NCBI RefSeq assembly: GCF_030294945.1
Contig: NZ_AP018448.1
Coordinates: forward strand, 11,380,501 to 11,444,500
Length of the DNA: 64,000 bases
Direction of reading: 5' to 3'
From: Streptomyces graminofaciens
Lineage (GTDB): Bacteria > Actinomycetota > Actinomycetes > Streptomycetales > Streptomycetaceae
Position 1 is the stretch's first letter. Each line of letters begins with the position of its first letter. The notes below the pieces were generated by a model, which was not told where the DNA came from, made no database searches, and worked only from the letters and a program-made list of their open reading frames with translations. The position numbers and the translations under genes were made by a program. Positions 48,338-59,500 of this stretch are shown here, piece by piece.

Positions 48338-48374
48338 GTTCAGGTTCCCTTCGAGCGGAGAAAAGCGACTCGTC

Positions 48375-48401
48375 GGCAACCCTAAACTAAGGCAACCCTT
48401 A
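48375..48401 (-). promoter_or_regulatory. Possible iron box (DtxR/IdeR-type) before fprA
   Basis: The AT-rich TAAACTAAGGCAACCCTTA (48383-48401) matches 12 of 19 positions of the IdeR/DmdR consensus TTAGGTTAGGCTAACCTAA. It overlaps a tandem pair GGCAACCCT(A/T)A (48375-48385 and 48391-48401) with 16-bp period. Located 46 bp before the fprA start, where it could block the promoter. Confidence 0.35.
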
Positions 48402-48580
48402 CCAGGTACGGGGGTCGGGCCTATGACCTCATAAAGCGATCTTATGGCATGCGAGCACCCGATCCGGACGGCAGGGTAGCGCCTCGCGGCCAGTGGACAT
48501 GACCCCGGTCGGCACGGGCCGGCGGGCATGGACGCCGACGCGATGGGTTTGCCCGCGCCGTGAACGGCAACGCGGTTCCC

Positions 48581-49024
48581 ATGAACCGAACGCACAAGGA
48601 CCCCAACGACAAGCCCGACCCCGACAAGTCCGACGCGGCCTCGACCACCGCGGCCGAGGCCCGTCGCGCCACCGGCAAGGCGACGGCGCCGGCCACCAGG
48701 TCCGCGAAGGCGGTCGCGTCGAAGACGGATGACGCGGCGTCGGCTGCCGCGGCCGGTGCCGCGCACGCGGCCGACACCACGGGCGGCGCCGTGCGCAGCG
48801 CGGTGAAGAGTGTCGAGGCGAGCCGCCAGGCGGTCGTCCAGGCCTCCGGCCATGTCGCGGCCACGGCCAGGACCGCCATCACCGTGCTCGCCCACCGCAA
48901 GCTCGTCGCCGCCGGCGTGGGCGCGGGCCTGACCGCGCTGTCGGCCGCCTCCTATGTGGCCGGCCGCCGTGCCGAACGCCATGTGCACGGCCCGCTCACC
49001 CGCCTCACCGGCGGACGCATCTGA
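48581..49024 (+). CDS. Ala-rich protein with a C-terminal hydrophobic segment
   Basis: 147 residues. A charged start (MNRTHKDPNDKPDPDKSDA) and a long Ala/Thr/Lys-rich, probably helical region resembling late-embryogenesis or histone-tail-like sequence are followed by a hydrophobic stretch (LVAAGVGAGLTALSAASYVA) and GRRAERHVHGPLTRLTGG. No good ribosome site is seen; a GTG at 48560 is an alternative start. Similar small proteins are common in Streptomyces but have no known role. Divergent from fprA. Confidence 0.6.
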   Translation: MNRTHKDPNDKPDPDKSDAASTTAAEARRATGKATAPATRSAKAVASKTDDAASAAAAGAAHAADTTGGAVRSAVKSVEASRQAVVQASGHVAATARTAITVLAHRKLVAAGVGAGLTALSAASYVAGRRAERHVHGPLTRLTGGRI

Positions 49025-49194
49025 CCCGCCCACCGCCCACCGGCCGGGCAGGGGCAGAGCGACGCTCGGGAAGCGGCACGCGCGGCCGCTTCCCGAGCGC
49101 GTTATACGAGCGCGTTGCACGAGAACGATGAACGAGCGCTGTGCACCGGTGCGTCAAACCGGTGCGACAAACCCGCCCGGTCCTACCAGCGGCT

Positions 49195-50178
49195 TTACCA
49201 GCGGCCTTCCACCTGCTCCTTGATCCGGCGCTCATAGATGTCCCTGATCGCCGCGAGCGTCTCCTCGGAGAGCGGCGGCAGCGCGGCGGTGGCCGTGTTG
49301 GCGCGGGCCTGCTCGGGGGAGCGGGCGCCGGGGATCACGGTCGTCACGCCGGGCTGCTGGACGACCCAGCGCAGCGCCAGCTGAGCCGGGGTGTACCCCT
49401 CGGGGGCGAGCGCCGCGAACTCGGCGGCGGCCTCGACCCCCGTCTCGTAGTCGACGCCGGAGAAGGTCTCGCCCTGGTCGAAGGACTCGCCGTGCCGGTT
49501 GTAGGTGCGGTGGTCGTTGGCGGGGAAGACCGTGTCCTTCGTGTACTTGCCGGACAGCAGCCCGGAGGCCAGCGGCACCCGGGCGATGATCGCGACGCCC
49601 GCCTGCTCGGCCGCCGGGAGGACCTCCAGCAGCGGCTTCATGCGGAACGCGTTGAGAATGATCTGCACGCTCGCCACGTTCGGCCGGGCGATCGCCGTCA
49701 GCGCCTCGGCGCAGGTCTCCACACTGACGCCGTACGAGGCGATGCGCTCCTCGTCGACGAGGGTGTCCAGGGCGTCGAACACCTCGTCCGACGAGTAGAC
49801 GGGGGTGGGCGGGCAGTGCAACTGCACCAGGTCGAGGCGGTCGACGCCGAGGTTGCGGCGGGAGCGGTCGTTCCAGGCCCGGAAGTTGTCGAGGACGTAG
49901 TTCGCGGGGATCTGCTCGACGCGGCGGCCCATCTTCGTCGCCACGAACACGTTCAGGTCCGGCCTGTCGCGCAGGAACGCGGCGATGGTCTGCTCGCTGC
50001 GCCCGTCCCCGTACACGTCGGCCGTGTCGAAGAAGGTCACCCCCGACTCGACCGCCGCGTCCAGCACCGCGAGGGCTTCCTTGTCGTCGACGTCTCCCCA
50101 GTCGGCGCCCAGCTGCCATGTACCGAGGCCGACGACGGACGCCTGTCGGCCCGACCTACCGAATGCACGTTCTTCCAT
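49195..50178 (-). CDS. Aldo/keto reductase
   Basis: 327 residues, a complete (beta/alpha)8 AKR. The catalytic tetrad is present: Asp and Tyr in FFDTADVYGDGRSE, Lys in VFVATKMGRR and His in LVQLHCPPTPVY. NADPH contacts are suggested by IPGARSPEQARAN. It reduces aldehydes or ketones using NADPH; the specific substrate is unknown. Monocistronic by position. Confidence 0.92.
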   Translation of the reverse strand: MEERAFGRSGRQASVVGLGTWQLGADWGDVDDKEALAVLDAAVESGVTFFDTADVYGDGRSEQTIAAFLRDRPDLNVFVATKMGRRVEQIPANYVLDNFRAWNDRSRRNLGVDRLDLVQLHCPPTPVYSSDEVFDALDTLVDEERIASYGVSVETCAEALTAIARPNVASVQIILNAFRMKPLLEVLPAAEQAGVAIIARVPLASGLLSGKYTKDTVFPANDHRTYNRHGESFDQGETFSGVDYETGVEAAAEFAALAPEGYTPAQLALRWVVQQPGVTTVIPGARSPEQARANTATAALPPLSEETLAAIRDIYERRIKEQVEGRW

Positions 50179-50276
50179 GCGGGTCAGTCTGTCACCCGCC
50201 CACTGTCACCTGCGCGTGCGCCGGTCCGAGCCGTGCCGCCCGGTCCGAGCCGTGCCGCCCGGTCCATGGCGCCCGG

Positions 50277-51242
50277 TCAGTGCGGGAACGCGCGCGGTGG
50301 GCGCTGCCGGGGCAGTTCGTCCCGGAACTCGGCGATGATCGAGCTGATCTGCCGGGTCAGCTCGGTCTTCTCCAACCGGTCGAGGTAGAGGTTGCGGCGG
50401 GCGAGGCCGACCGCGTCCACGCAGAAGTACAGGGCCATCAGCGGGTTGATGAACAGTTCGCCGCCCCGGGTCCGCTCGGTGAACCTCACGTCGCCGAAGT
50501 CGCCGCGCACGGCCGCGGCGACGGAGCCGTTGACGATGCTCGGATGGTCCGGTGTGCACCGCTGGGCGTGGGCCACCGCGTCCAGATAGAGGGCGCCCTC
50601 GCGGCTGTCGCGGGGCAGGGAGAACGCGCCGAGGTAGGCGCCGTCGCGCTCCAGCGCCGCCAGGTTCTCCAGGACCAGCGAGTGGTTGACGCCGTGGTAG
50701 GCGTCCACGCCGAAGCCGAGGCAGGCCACCAGCCGGTGCGGCACCTCGTCGAGCCCCGCGACCGCGCCAAGGCTCGCCATGTCCTCCTCCGGGGTGCCGA
50801 GTCCGTGCTCGTCCCCGCGCATCAGGATGTCGGTGCCGCCGTCGACCAGCACGATGGCGTCCACCCCGCCCAGATGGTCCAGGAGTGCCCGATAGGCGGT
50901 CCGCAGCGGTGCCACGCCCGTGCGGGAGAGCGCGTACACCGTGGCGGGCAGCCGGTGCAGGGCGAGCCACTGGGCGAGGGCGCGCTCGGGGAAGTAGTCG
51001 CCGCGGAAGGTGGTCTCCGGGCCGATGGCGGCCACGTCCCGTTCCACCCAGACGCCCGTGTCGAGGCCGTACAGGTCGGCGAAGGACAGATTGGCCAGGT
51101 GGACCTCCTTGCCCGCCTCGCGCAGGGCGAGGGCGAGCGGAAGCCCGGCGTAGATGTCGAAACCGCCGCCGGCACCGGCGACGAGGACGCGCCGCGCATC
51201 CTGGAGCCGGGTGAACAGGGCGGGCTGTCGGAGGGAGAACAC
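50277..51242 (-). CDS. DUF1152-family protein
   Basis: 321 residues. The start is RRVLVAGAGGGFDIYAGLPL, a glycine-rich nucleotide-type loop; AIVLVDGGTDILMRGDEHG and LGFGVDAYHGVNHSLVLENL follow, both DUF1152 hallmarks. The reaction is unknown. A TAGCGT -10-like element (51254-51249) lies 6 bp before the GTG start and no ribosome site is seen, so a leaderless mRNA is plausible. It borders the polyketide cluster but reads away from it. Confidence 0.85.
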   Translation of the reverse strand: MFSLRQPALFTRLQDARRVLVAGAGGGFDIYAGLPLALALREAGKEVHLANLSFADLYGLDTGVWVERDVAAIGPETTFRGDYFPERALAQWLALHRLPATVYALSRTGVAPLRTAYRALLDHLGGVDAIVLVDGGTDILMRGDEHGLGTPEEDMASLGAVAGLDEVPHRLVACLGFGVDAYHGVNHSLVLENLAALERDGAYLGAFSLPRDSREGALYLDAVAHAQRCTPDHPSIVNGSVAAAVRGDFGDVRFTERTRGGELFINPLMALYFCVDAVGLARRNLYLDRLEKTELTRQISSIIAEFRDELPRQRPPRAFPH

Positions 51243-51556
51243 CGGGGGACGCTACCAAGATGGGTGGGGTGGAACTCGCCATCCAGCAAAAGGAGTTCGC
51301 CAATCCGGCGGCGATACTCCCGGTAAGTTCCTTTTAGGGTTCAAGGGGTTGGGCGCGCTGGGGGATATGGTCGGGCCGCGCAGTGCGACGGCCTCCCGGT
51401 TACTCCTGGGTTACATCTTGTTGGCCCGTCATTGGTTCGCCCGTCGGGCGCCCGAAGATGTTGATACGGTCGCCGCTACCCGTCAGTAGCAAGTTGAAAC
51501 GAGGCCCTCGAACTCCAGTTCATCTACCGCTAGTTCAGACAGGTGAGACTCGTCAC
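51243..51556. other. Divergent promoter region at the left edge of the PKS cluster
   Basis: No gene seen in 314 bp. It holds the inverted pair GAACTC/GAGTTC (51272-51277, 51293-51298) and a -10-like TAGCGT for the DUF1152 gene. The FAAL side is unusually AT-rich for this window and has no clear -35/-10 pair. Confidence 0.5.
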
Positions 51557-53305
51557 ATGGCTCCTACCCTGGTCGAATTGCTGACCGCCCACGCCTCGAA
51601 CCACCCCGATCGCATCGCCTACCGCTACCTCGTCACGGGCGACAGCGACGGAGAGGTCCAGGAGATCTCGTACGGGCGGCTGGCCGACCGCTCCCGGGCC
51701 GTCGCGGCCTGGCTGCAGGACCGCGGCCTGGCCGGATCGCGCGCCATGCTGCTCCACCCGCCCGGCCTCGAATTCATCAGCAGCTACCTCGGCTGCCTCG
51801 CCGCGGGCGTCGTCGCCGTACCCGGAGTGCCCCCGCAGGGCCGCTCGCGCAACCACCGCGCCCTGACCCGGATGAAGCGTCTGATGGCCGACGCCGACAC
51901 CAAGGTGATCCTCGGCGGACGCGAGGTCCTCACCGCCCTCGGCACCATGGCGGAGAACCTGCCCGAACTGGCCGACATCACCTGCGTGGCCACCGAGGAC
52001 ATCCCCGACGAGCTGGCGGCCTCCTGGCGCGAACCGGACCTCACCGCCGACTCGGTCGCCTTCCTCCAGTACACCTCCGGCTCCACCTCCGCCCCGCGCG
52101 GTGTCGTCGTCACCCACGGCAACCTGCTGGACAACGGGCGGGTCATCGCGGAGCGGATGGGCCACACCCCGGACGTGATCGAGGAGTACGGCCACGAGGT
52201 GTTCGTCAGCTGGCTGCCCGTCTACCACGACATGGGTCTCATCGGCCCCGTCCTGAACGCCTTCCAGCTCGGTGTGACCAGCACCCTCTTCTCCCCGCTG
52301 CACTTCCTCCAGCAGCCCGGCCGCTGGCTGGAGGCCGTCAGCCGCTACCGCCCGCACACCAGCGGCGGCCCCAACTTCGCCTACGAGCTGTGCCTGAAGC
52401 ACGCCACCCCCGAACTCCTCGACGGCCTCGACCTGAGCAGCTGGAAGGTCGCCTTCAACGGCGCCGAACCGGTACGGGCCGCCACCCTGCGCCGCTTCGC
52501 CGAGACCTTCGCCCCGGCCGGTTTCCGCCGGGAGGCGCTCTACCCCTGCTACGGCCTGGCCGAGGCCACCCTGATGGTCACCGGCAGCACCAAGGACACC
52601 CCGCCCGTCCTGATCGACACCGCCGAGACGGGTCCGCTCGCGGGCGCCGCCGACGCCGCGGCGGTCGGCTCCGGACGGCCGGGACCCGGGGTGACCGTGG
52701 TCATCGCCGATCCCGAGGCAGGGGAGGAGCTCCCCGACGGCGAGGTCGGCGAGATCTGGGTCGCCGGCGCGAGCGTCGCCAAGGGCTACTGGCGCAACAC
52801 CCTCGCCACCCGCGAAACCTTCCGCGCCACCCTCACCGGCCGCGAGGGCCGCTTCCTGCGCACCGGTGACCTCGGATTCCTGCGCGACGGCGAACTGTTC
52901 GTCACCGGCCGCCTCAAGGACCTGATGGTCGTCGACGGCCGCAACCACTACCCGCAGGACCTCGAACTCGCCGCCGAGCTGGCCCACCCCGCCCTGCGCC
53001 CCGGCTGCACAGCCGCGTTCTCCGTGGACACCGCGGCCGACGGTGTGGTGGACGGCGTCGTCGGCGGCGAGCAGCCCGTCCTCGTCGCCGAGGTCGCCCC
53101 GGACGCCGCCGGCGAGGCCGAGAAGATCGTCGACGTGATCCGCGGCGCGATCGGCGAGGCCCACGGCCTGGCCGTACGCGACGTCGTGCTGGTCCACCCC
53201 GGCACCATCCCGAAGACGTCCAGCGGCAAGATCCAGCGCCACGCCACCCGCGCCGCCTACCTCGCGGGCGGCCTGTCGGTGGTCCACATCCCCGCCACCG
53301 GCTGA
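51557..53305 (+). CDS. Fatty acyl-AMP ligase (FAAL)
   Basis: 582 residues. ANL motifs: LQYTSGSTSAPRGVVVTHGN, CYGLAEATLMVTG, FLRTGDLGFLRDGELFVTG and GRNHYPQDLE; catalytic Lys in PKTSSGKIQRHATR. FAAL-type features are SPLHFLQQPGRWLEAVSRYR and GGPNFAYELC, which separate it from acyl-CoA ligases. FAALs adenylate a fatty acid and pass it to an ACP; the next gene starts with an ACP, so this enzyme should prime the polyketide synthase. ATG 51557 follows AGGTGAG. Confidence 0.93.
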   Translation: MAPTLVELLTAHASNHPDRIAYRYLVTGDSDGEVQEISYGRLADRSRAVAAWLQDRGLAGSRAMLLHPPGLEFISSYLGCLAAGVVAVPGVPPQGRSRNHRALTRMKRLMADADTKVILGGREVLTALGTMAENLPELADITCVATEDIPDELAASWREPDLTADSVAFLQYTSGSTSAPRGVVVTHGNLLDNGRVIAERMGHTPDVIEEYGHEVFVSWLPVYHDMGLIGPVLNAFQLGVTSTLFSPLHFLQQPGRWLEAVSRYRPHTSGGPNFAYELCLKHATPELLDGLDLSSWKVAFNGAEPVRAATLRRFAETFAPAGFRREALYPCYGLAEATLMVTGSTKDTPPVLIDTAETGPLAGAADAAAVGSGRPGPGVTVVIADPEAGEELPDGEVGEIWVAGASVAKGYWRNTLATRETFRATLTGREGRFLRTGDLGFLRDGELFVTGRLKDLMVVDGRNHYPQDLELAAELAHPALRPGCTAAFSVDTAADGVVDGVVGGEQPVLVAEVAPDAAGEAEKIVDVIRGAIGEAHGLAVRDVVLVHPGTIPKTSSGKIQRHATRAAYLAGGLSVVHIPATG

Positions 53306-53313
53306 TCTCACCG

Positions 53314-53345
53314 GCCGCCGACGCGCCCCCCACCGCGTCGGCGGC
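53314..53345. terminator. Hairpin between FAAL and PKS genes
   Basis: GCCGCCGACGCG (53314-53325) and CGCGTCGGCGGC (53334-53345) form a perfect 12-bp stem with an 8-nt loop, 8 bp after the FAAL stop and 162 bp before the PKS start. It may partly end the FAAL transcript or stabilise it. Confidence 0.5.
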
Positions 53346-53507
53346 GCCCCGAGAGGCCGTACCGGCCCATCCACACGTCACGGCGTACGGCAGCCGTCCC
53401 CGCCACGGCCGTACACCCCGTCCGGTCCACCGGCCGTGAGCGGTCGTACGACAGCCGGAAACCGGAAATCCGCTCCTGAGCCCCAGTTCACGAGGACACC
53501 TGCCCAG

Positions 53508-56500
53508 ATGCCTGCGAACGAGTCACCGAAGCACACCCCCGAGACGTCCGCCACGACCGTGGAGGATGTGCGGACCTGGCTGGCGTCGGCCGTCGCCGAC
53601 GCGGCCGGACTGGACCCGCTGGCCGTCGACCCACAGCGACCGATCGCGGAATTCGGCCTCGGCTCACGCCAGTTGGTGACTCTGGCCGCCGGTCTGTCCG
53701 AGCGGATCGGCCGCACCCTGGACCCCACCCTCGTCTACGACCACCCCACCATCGCGGCGATCGCCGAAGCGGTCCTCGACGACCGGTCCACCGGCACCCG
53801 GACCGAGACGGCCGCGCCACGCGTACGGCCCGACGACGACATCGCGATCATCTCCATGGCCTGCCGCTTCCCCGGCGGCGCCGACGACCCCGAGGCGCTG
53901 TGGCGGCTGCTGACCACGGGCGGGAACGCCGTCACCGAGGTACCCGCGGGACGTTGGGACACCCAGGGCCTGTACGACCCCGACCCGGAGGCCACCGGCA
54001 AGGCCTACACCCTGCGCGGCGGCTTCCTCACCGACATCGACCGCTTCGACGCGTCCTTCTTCGGTATCTCGCCCCGCGAGGCCGCGGCCATGGACCCCCA
54101 GCAGCGGCTGCTCCTGCAGACCACCTGGGAGACGATCGAACGCGCCGGCATCGTCCCCGACACCCTGAACGGCAGTTCCACGGGGGTCTACATCGGCCTG
54201 TACGACAGCGGATACCTCGCTTCGGCCGCGCTCGGCCAACTCGACGGGCACGTGGGCACCGGCTCGGCGTCCAGCGTGGCCTCCGGGCGCATCGCCTACA
54301 CCCTCGGCCTCCAGGGCCCGGCGGTCACCGTCGACACGGCCTGCTCCTCCTCCCTGGTCGCCCTGCACCTGGCCGCCCGGGCCCTCGCGGCCGGTGAGTG
54401 CGACCTCGCGATCGCCGGTGGCGCGACGCTGCTCGTGACCCCGCGCGGCCATGTCGAGTTCAGCCGCCTGCGCGGCCTCTCGCCCTCCGGGAAGTGCAGC
54501 CCGTTCGGGGCCGACGCGGACGGTGTGGTGTGGGCCGAGGGCTGTGGTCTGGTGCTGCTCAAGCGGCTCGCGGACGCCCGGCGGGACGGCGACCGGGTCC
54601 TCGCCGTCGTCAAGGGCTCCGCGATCAACCAGGACGGCCGCAGCCAGGGCCTGTCCGCGCCCAGCGGCCCCGCCCAGGAACGCGTCCTGCGCGCCGCCCT
54701 GGACGCGGCCGGGCTCCACCCCGACGACCTCGACCACGTCGAGACCCACGGCACCGGCACGAAGCTCGGCGACCCCATCGAGGGCCGCGCCCTGGCCGCC
54801 GTCTTCGGCCCGGGCCGCCCGGCCGACCGCCCCCTCGGCATCGGCTCCCTGAAGTCCAACATCGGCCACACCCAGGCCGCCGCGGGCATCGGCGGCGTCA
54901 TCAAGACGGTCCTCGCCCTCGGACACGGGCAGATGCCCGCGTCCCTGCACGCCGAGACCCCGACCGAGCACATCGACTGGGCGGACAGCGGCCTGCGCGT
55001 GCACACCGGCGCGGTGGCGTGGCCGCGCGGCGAGGGCCGCGTGCGCCGGGCCGGGGTGAGCGCGTTCGGGATCAGCGGGACGAACGCGCACGTGGTGCTG
55101 GAGGAAGCACCCGAGGAGGCGCCGGATGATGTGCGGGCCCGGCCCGGCGATGCACCGGAGGGCCTGGCGGCCCGGCCCGGCGCCGGTTCGGAAGAAACGC
55201 TTCGTCCGCACCTCTTCCCCCTCTCCGCCCGCACCCTCCCCGCCCTCCACGGCCAAGCCGCCCGCCTCCACGCGGCGCTCGCGGCCGACCCCGAGCTGCC
55301 CCTGCCCTCCGTCGCCGCCACGCTCACCCACCACCGCACGCACTTCGAGCACCGGGCCGTCGTCCAGGCCGCCGAACGGGACGACCTGCTGACCGCGCTG
55401 CGCGCCCTCGCCGACGGACAGCCCGACCCCGGTTTCACCGTCGGCCCCCAGCACACCCTCCCCCCGGGCAAGTTGGCCTTCGTCTTTCCCGGCCAGGGCG
55501 CCCAGTGGACCGGCATGGCCCGCGACCTGCTCGACCGGGACCCGGTGTTCGCGGACGAACTCGACCGCTGCGACGCCGCCCTGCGCCCCTTCACCACCTG
55601 GTCCGTCGCGGCCGTCCTGCGCGGTGACGCGAACGCGCCCTCCCTGGACCGTGTGGACGTCGTGCAGCCGGTCCTGTTCGCCGTGATGGTGTCCCTCGCC
55701 GCCGTGTGGCGGGCCCGGGGCATCCGTCCCGACGCCGTGATCGGGCACAGCCAGGGCGAGGTCGCCGCCGCCTGTGTCGCCGGGGCGTTGAGCCTGAACG
55801 ACGCCGCCGCGGTCGTCGCCCTGCGCAGCCAGGCCCTGACCGAACTGTCCGGCACCGGCACCATGGCCGTCGTGGCCCTGCCGCACACCGAGGTCGAGCC
55901 CCGCCTCCCCGACCACGTCTTCGTCGCCGCCGTCAACAGCGGCCGCTCCACGGTGATCGCCGGCCAGGTCGAACCGCTGCTGGCCCTGCTCGCCGAGTTC
56001 GAACGCGAGCAGGTCTTCGTCCGTCGCCTCGACGTCGACTACGCCTCCCACAGCGACCAGGTCGAACCGGTACGCGCCACGATCCTCGACGAACTCGACG
56101 GCGTCACCACCTACCCGGCCTCCGTGGCCTGGTACTCCTCGGTCACCGGCGAACCGGTCACCGAGGAGCTGGAGGCCGACTACTGGTACACCAACCTCCG
56201 TGAACCGGTCCGCTTCGCGCCCACCGTCGAGCGGATGGCGGCCGACGGCTACCGGTACTTCGTCGAGCTGAGCCCCCACCCGTCCCTGCTCACCGCCGTG
56301 CGCACGATCGACGAGGACCTGGTCGCCGTCGGCTCGCTCCGCCGCGACGAGGACGGCCCCGCCTGCCTGGACCGGGCCGCCGCCGAACTCCACGTCCACG
56401 GCCGGACCGTCGACCGGCGCAGGCTCAGCTCCGGAATCGCCCCGGCGGCCGAGCTGCCGACGTACGCCTGGGATCTCCAGCGGCACTGGATCGAGCCGGA

Positions 56501-59500
56501 GTCGGCCGCCGGGGCCCCCGGACTCTTCGACCGTGCCGCGCACCCGCTCCTCGGCGTCCAGCTGCAGTCGGCGGACGAGTCCCGCTGGACCTTCCGGGGC
56601 GAGTGGTCGCCGGCCACCGCCGACTGGCTGCCCGACCACGCCGTGTTCGGCCGGACCGTGGTGTCCGGCACGACCCTGATGGAGCTGTGCCGTGCCGCCC
56701 TGGAGGTGGCCCGCCCGGACGCCCCTTGCGACGTCACCGACCTGATCGTCCTCACGCCCCTCACCCTGCCGTCCTCCGGCACGGTCGAGGTGTCCGTGGA
56801 GGTCGTCACCGCCGGCCCCGTTCCCGAGATCACCGTGCACAGCCGGCCGCGCGGCCAGGAGATCCAGGGCTGGACCCTGCACGCCACCGCCTCCGCGGCC
56901 GACTCCGCCCCGGCGGACTCCGGACCGCCTCCGCAGTGGCCCGGGGCCGCCGAACCGTCCTGGACCCCGGACACGTACGACCGCCTGACCGCGCTCGGCC
57001 TCGGTTACGGCCCCGCCTTCCGAGGCGTACGGGAAGCGGTCGTGACCGCCGACGGCGAGCTCCTCGCCCGGCTCGTCCTGCCCACCGAGGCCCGCGACAC
57101 GGCCGACCCCTATCCCGTCCACCCCGCGCTGTTGGACGCCGCCCTCCACGTGGCGGCCGCGCTCGACCCCTCCGACCGCCGGGTACTGCTCCCGGTCGCG
57201 GTGGGCCGCTGTGTCCTGCCGCCCGGCGGAGCCACCGACCTGATCGCGTCCGTGCGCCGCACCGGCGCCTCCGACAGCGACCTCACGCTCGACGTGGCCC
57301 TGTGGGACACCGACGGGCTTCCGGTGGGCCGGCTGGAGGGCGTACGACTGCGGGCCGCCGACCCGGCGGACCTCGACAGCGGTTCGGAGAACGCCCGTCA
57401 TCTGTACGAGGTGGTGTGGACGGCGGTGCCCGACGGGCCGAGCGGGGCGTCGCCCACCACGTGGTCGGTGTCCGGCGACACCTCGGACCCGGAGATCGCG
57501 GCGGCCTTGGGCGGCCTCGCCGAGTCGGGGATCGAGGTGGCCGACACGGGCGGCGACATCCTCGTACGGTTCTGGCCGCAGCCGTCGGACGAGGCCGAAC
57601 CGGCCGCCTTGGCACAGGAGTTGGCTGCCACGGCGCTGGCCGAACTCCAGGCGCTCATCGCACTCCCGCCGGAGGAGACGCCCGCCCGGACGGTGTGGGT
57701 GACCCGGGGCGCGGTCGCGACCGGTGACGGCGACCTGGCGTCCGGGTTCGCCCAGTCGGTGCTGTGGGGCCTGGCGCGCAGTGCCCGCACCGAGCACCCG
57801 GACCTGGGGCTGACCCTGCTCGACGTCGACTCCCCGGCGGGGCTGGAGAGGGCGGTCGCCTGCGCGGACGAGCCCGAACTCGCCCTTCGGGCAGGCGCGT
57901 TGCTCGCCCCCAGGCTGGTGCGTGCCCGTGCCGCGGCTGTGCCCCGCGTCCCGGTTGGGGACCGGTACGAGCCGGTCGACCTGACGGCGGAACCGGCGCC
58001 TCGCCCAGCGGAGTCCCGCGTGCCGAGGCGCACGGCGGTGCCCACCGACGGCACCGTGCTGATCACCGGCGGCCTCGGCGCGGTCGGACGGCACATCGCG
58101 CACCTCCTCGCCGAACGCGGTGTTCCGCGGTTGCTGTTGACGTCTCGTCAGGGCGTTGCCGACACGCGTGCCGCCGAGGTCACCGCCGAACTCGCCGCGC
58201 TCGGCGCCGAGGCCGAGGTGGCGGCGTGCGACATCGCGGACGCGGCGGCCGTGGCGGACCTACTCGGCCGGATCGGCGACGAGTGGCCGCTGCGCGGTGT
58301 CGTGCACTGCGCCGGTGTCCTGGCCGACGGTGTGGTCACCGAGCTGACCCCCGAGCGCCTCGCCGAGGTGCTGCGCCCCAAGGTCGACGGCGCCGCGCAT
58401 CTGCACCGGCTCACCGCAGAGCTGCCGCTCGACCTGTTCCTGCTGGTTTCCTCGGCCGCCGGTGTCGTCGGCAACGCGGGTCAGGGCAACTACGCGGCGG
58501 CCAACGTCTTCCTCGACCAACTCGCCCACCACCGACGGGCCCTGGGCCTGCCCGGTGTATCGGTGTCCTTCGGCGCCTGGGCGGGCGAGGGCCTCGCCGT
58601 CGAGCACGCCGACCTGGAGCGGATGGCCCGTCTCGGCCACCGTGCCCTCACCCCCGACCAGGGACGCGAACTCGTCGAACTCTCCCTGCGCCGGGGCACC
58701 CCGCACCTGGTCGCCTGGGCCCTGGACCTGCCCCGGCTGCGGGCCGGCACGGCGCACTCGGACGGCGGTTCGGCCGCCCTGTGGCGTTCCCTGCTGCCCG
58801 CGCCCCGCACGAGCCGAGAGGGCGACGGTCTCGCCGACCGCCTCGCCCGGCTCCCGGAGGCCGAACGCGCCGAACGCGTCCTCGCCCTGATCCGCGAGGA
58901 GGCCTCCCGCGCCCTCGGCCTGCGCTCGGCGGAGTCCGTCCGCCCCGACCAGCCGCTGCGTGACCTCGGCATGGACTCCGTGACCGCCGTCGAACTGCGG
59001 AACCGTATCGGCACCCGTATCGGCGCCAAGCTCCCCGCGACCCTCCTCTTCGACCACCCCACTCCGGCACGGCTCGCCGAGCACCTGCTGCGCACCGCGC
59101 TCGCCACGGACGGCCGTACGGCGACCGCCCGTCGTGCCGTCGCCCGGCCCGCCGCCGCGAAAACGCCCGCCGTCGACGAACCGGTGGCCGTCGTCGCCAT
59201 GGCCTGCCGGCTGCCCGGCGGAGTCACCGACCCGGAGGGCCTGTGGCGGCTGGTCGCCGAGGGGCGGGACGCGGTGGGGCCCTTCCCCGCCGACCGCTGG
59301 GACGTGGAGTCGCTCTACGACCCCGACCCGGACGCCATGGGCAAGTCCTACGCCCGCGAGGGCGGCTTCCTCGACGACATCGACTCCTTCGACGCGGGCT
59401 TCTTCGGGATCACCCCGAAGGAGGCCGCCGCCATGGACCCGCAGCAGCGGCTGCTGCTGGAGACGGCCTGGGAGGCGCTGGAGCGCGCCGGGATCGTGCC

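Noticed and set aside
46973..49120. A 715-codon version of FprA
   Set aside because: The extension runs through the divergent gene and promoter; the FAD-binding N-terminus begins at ATG 48337.
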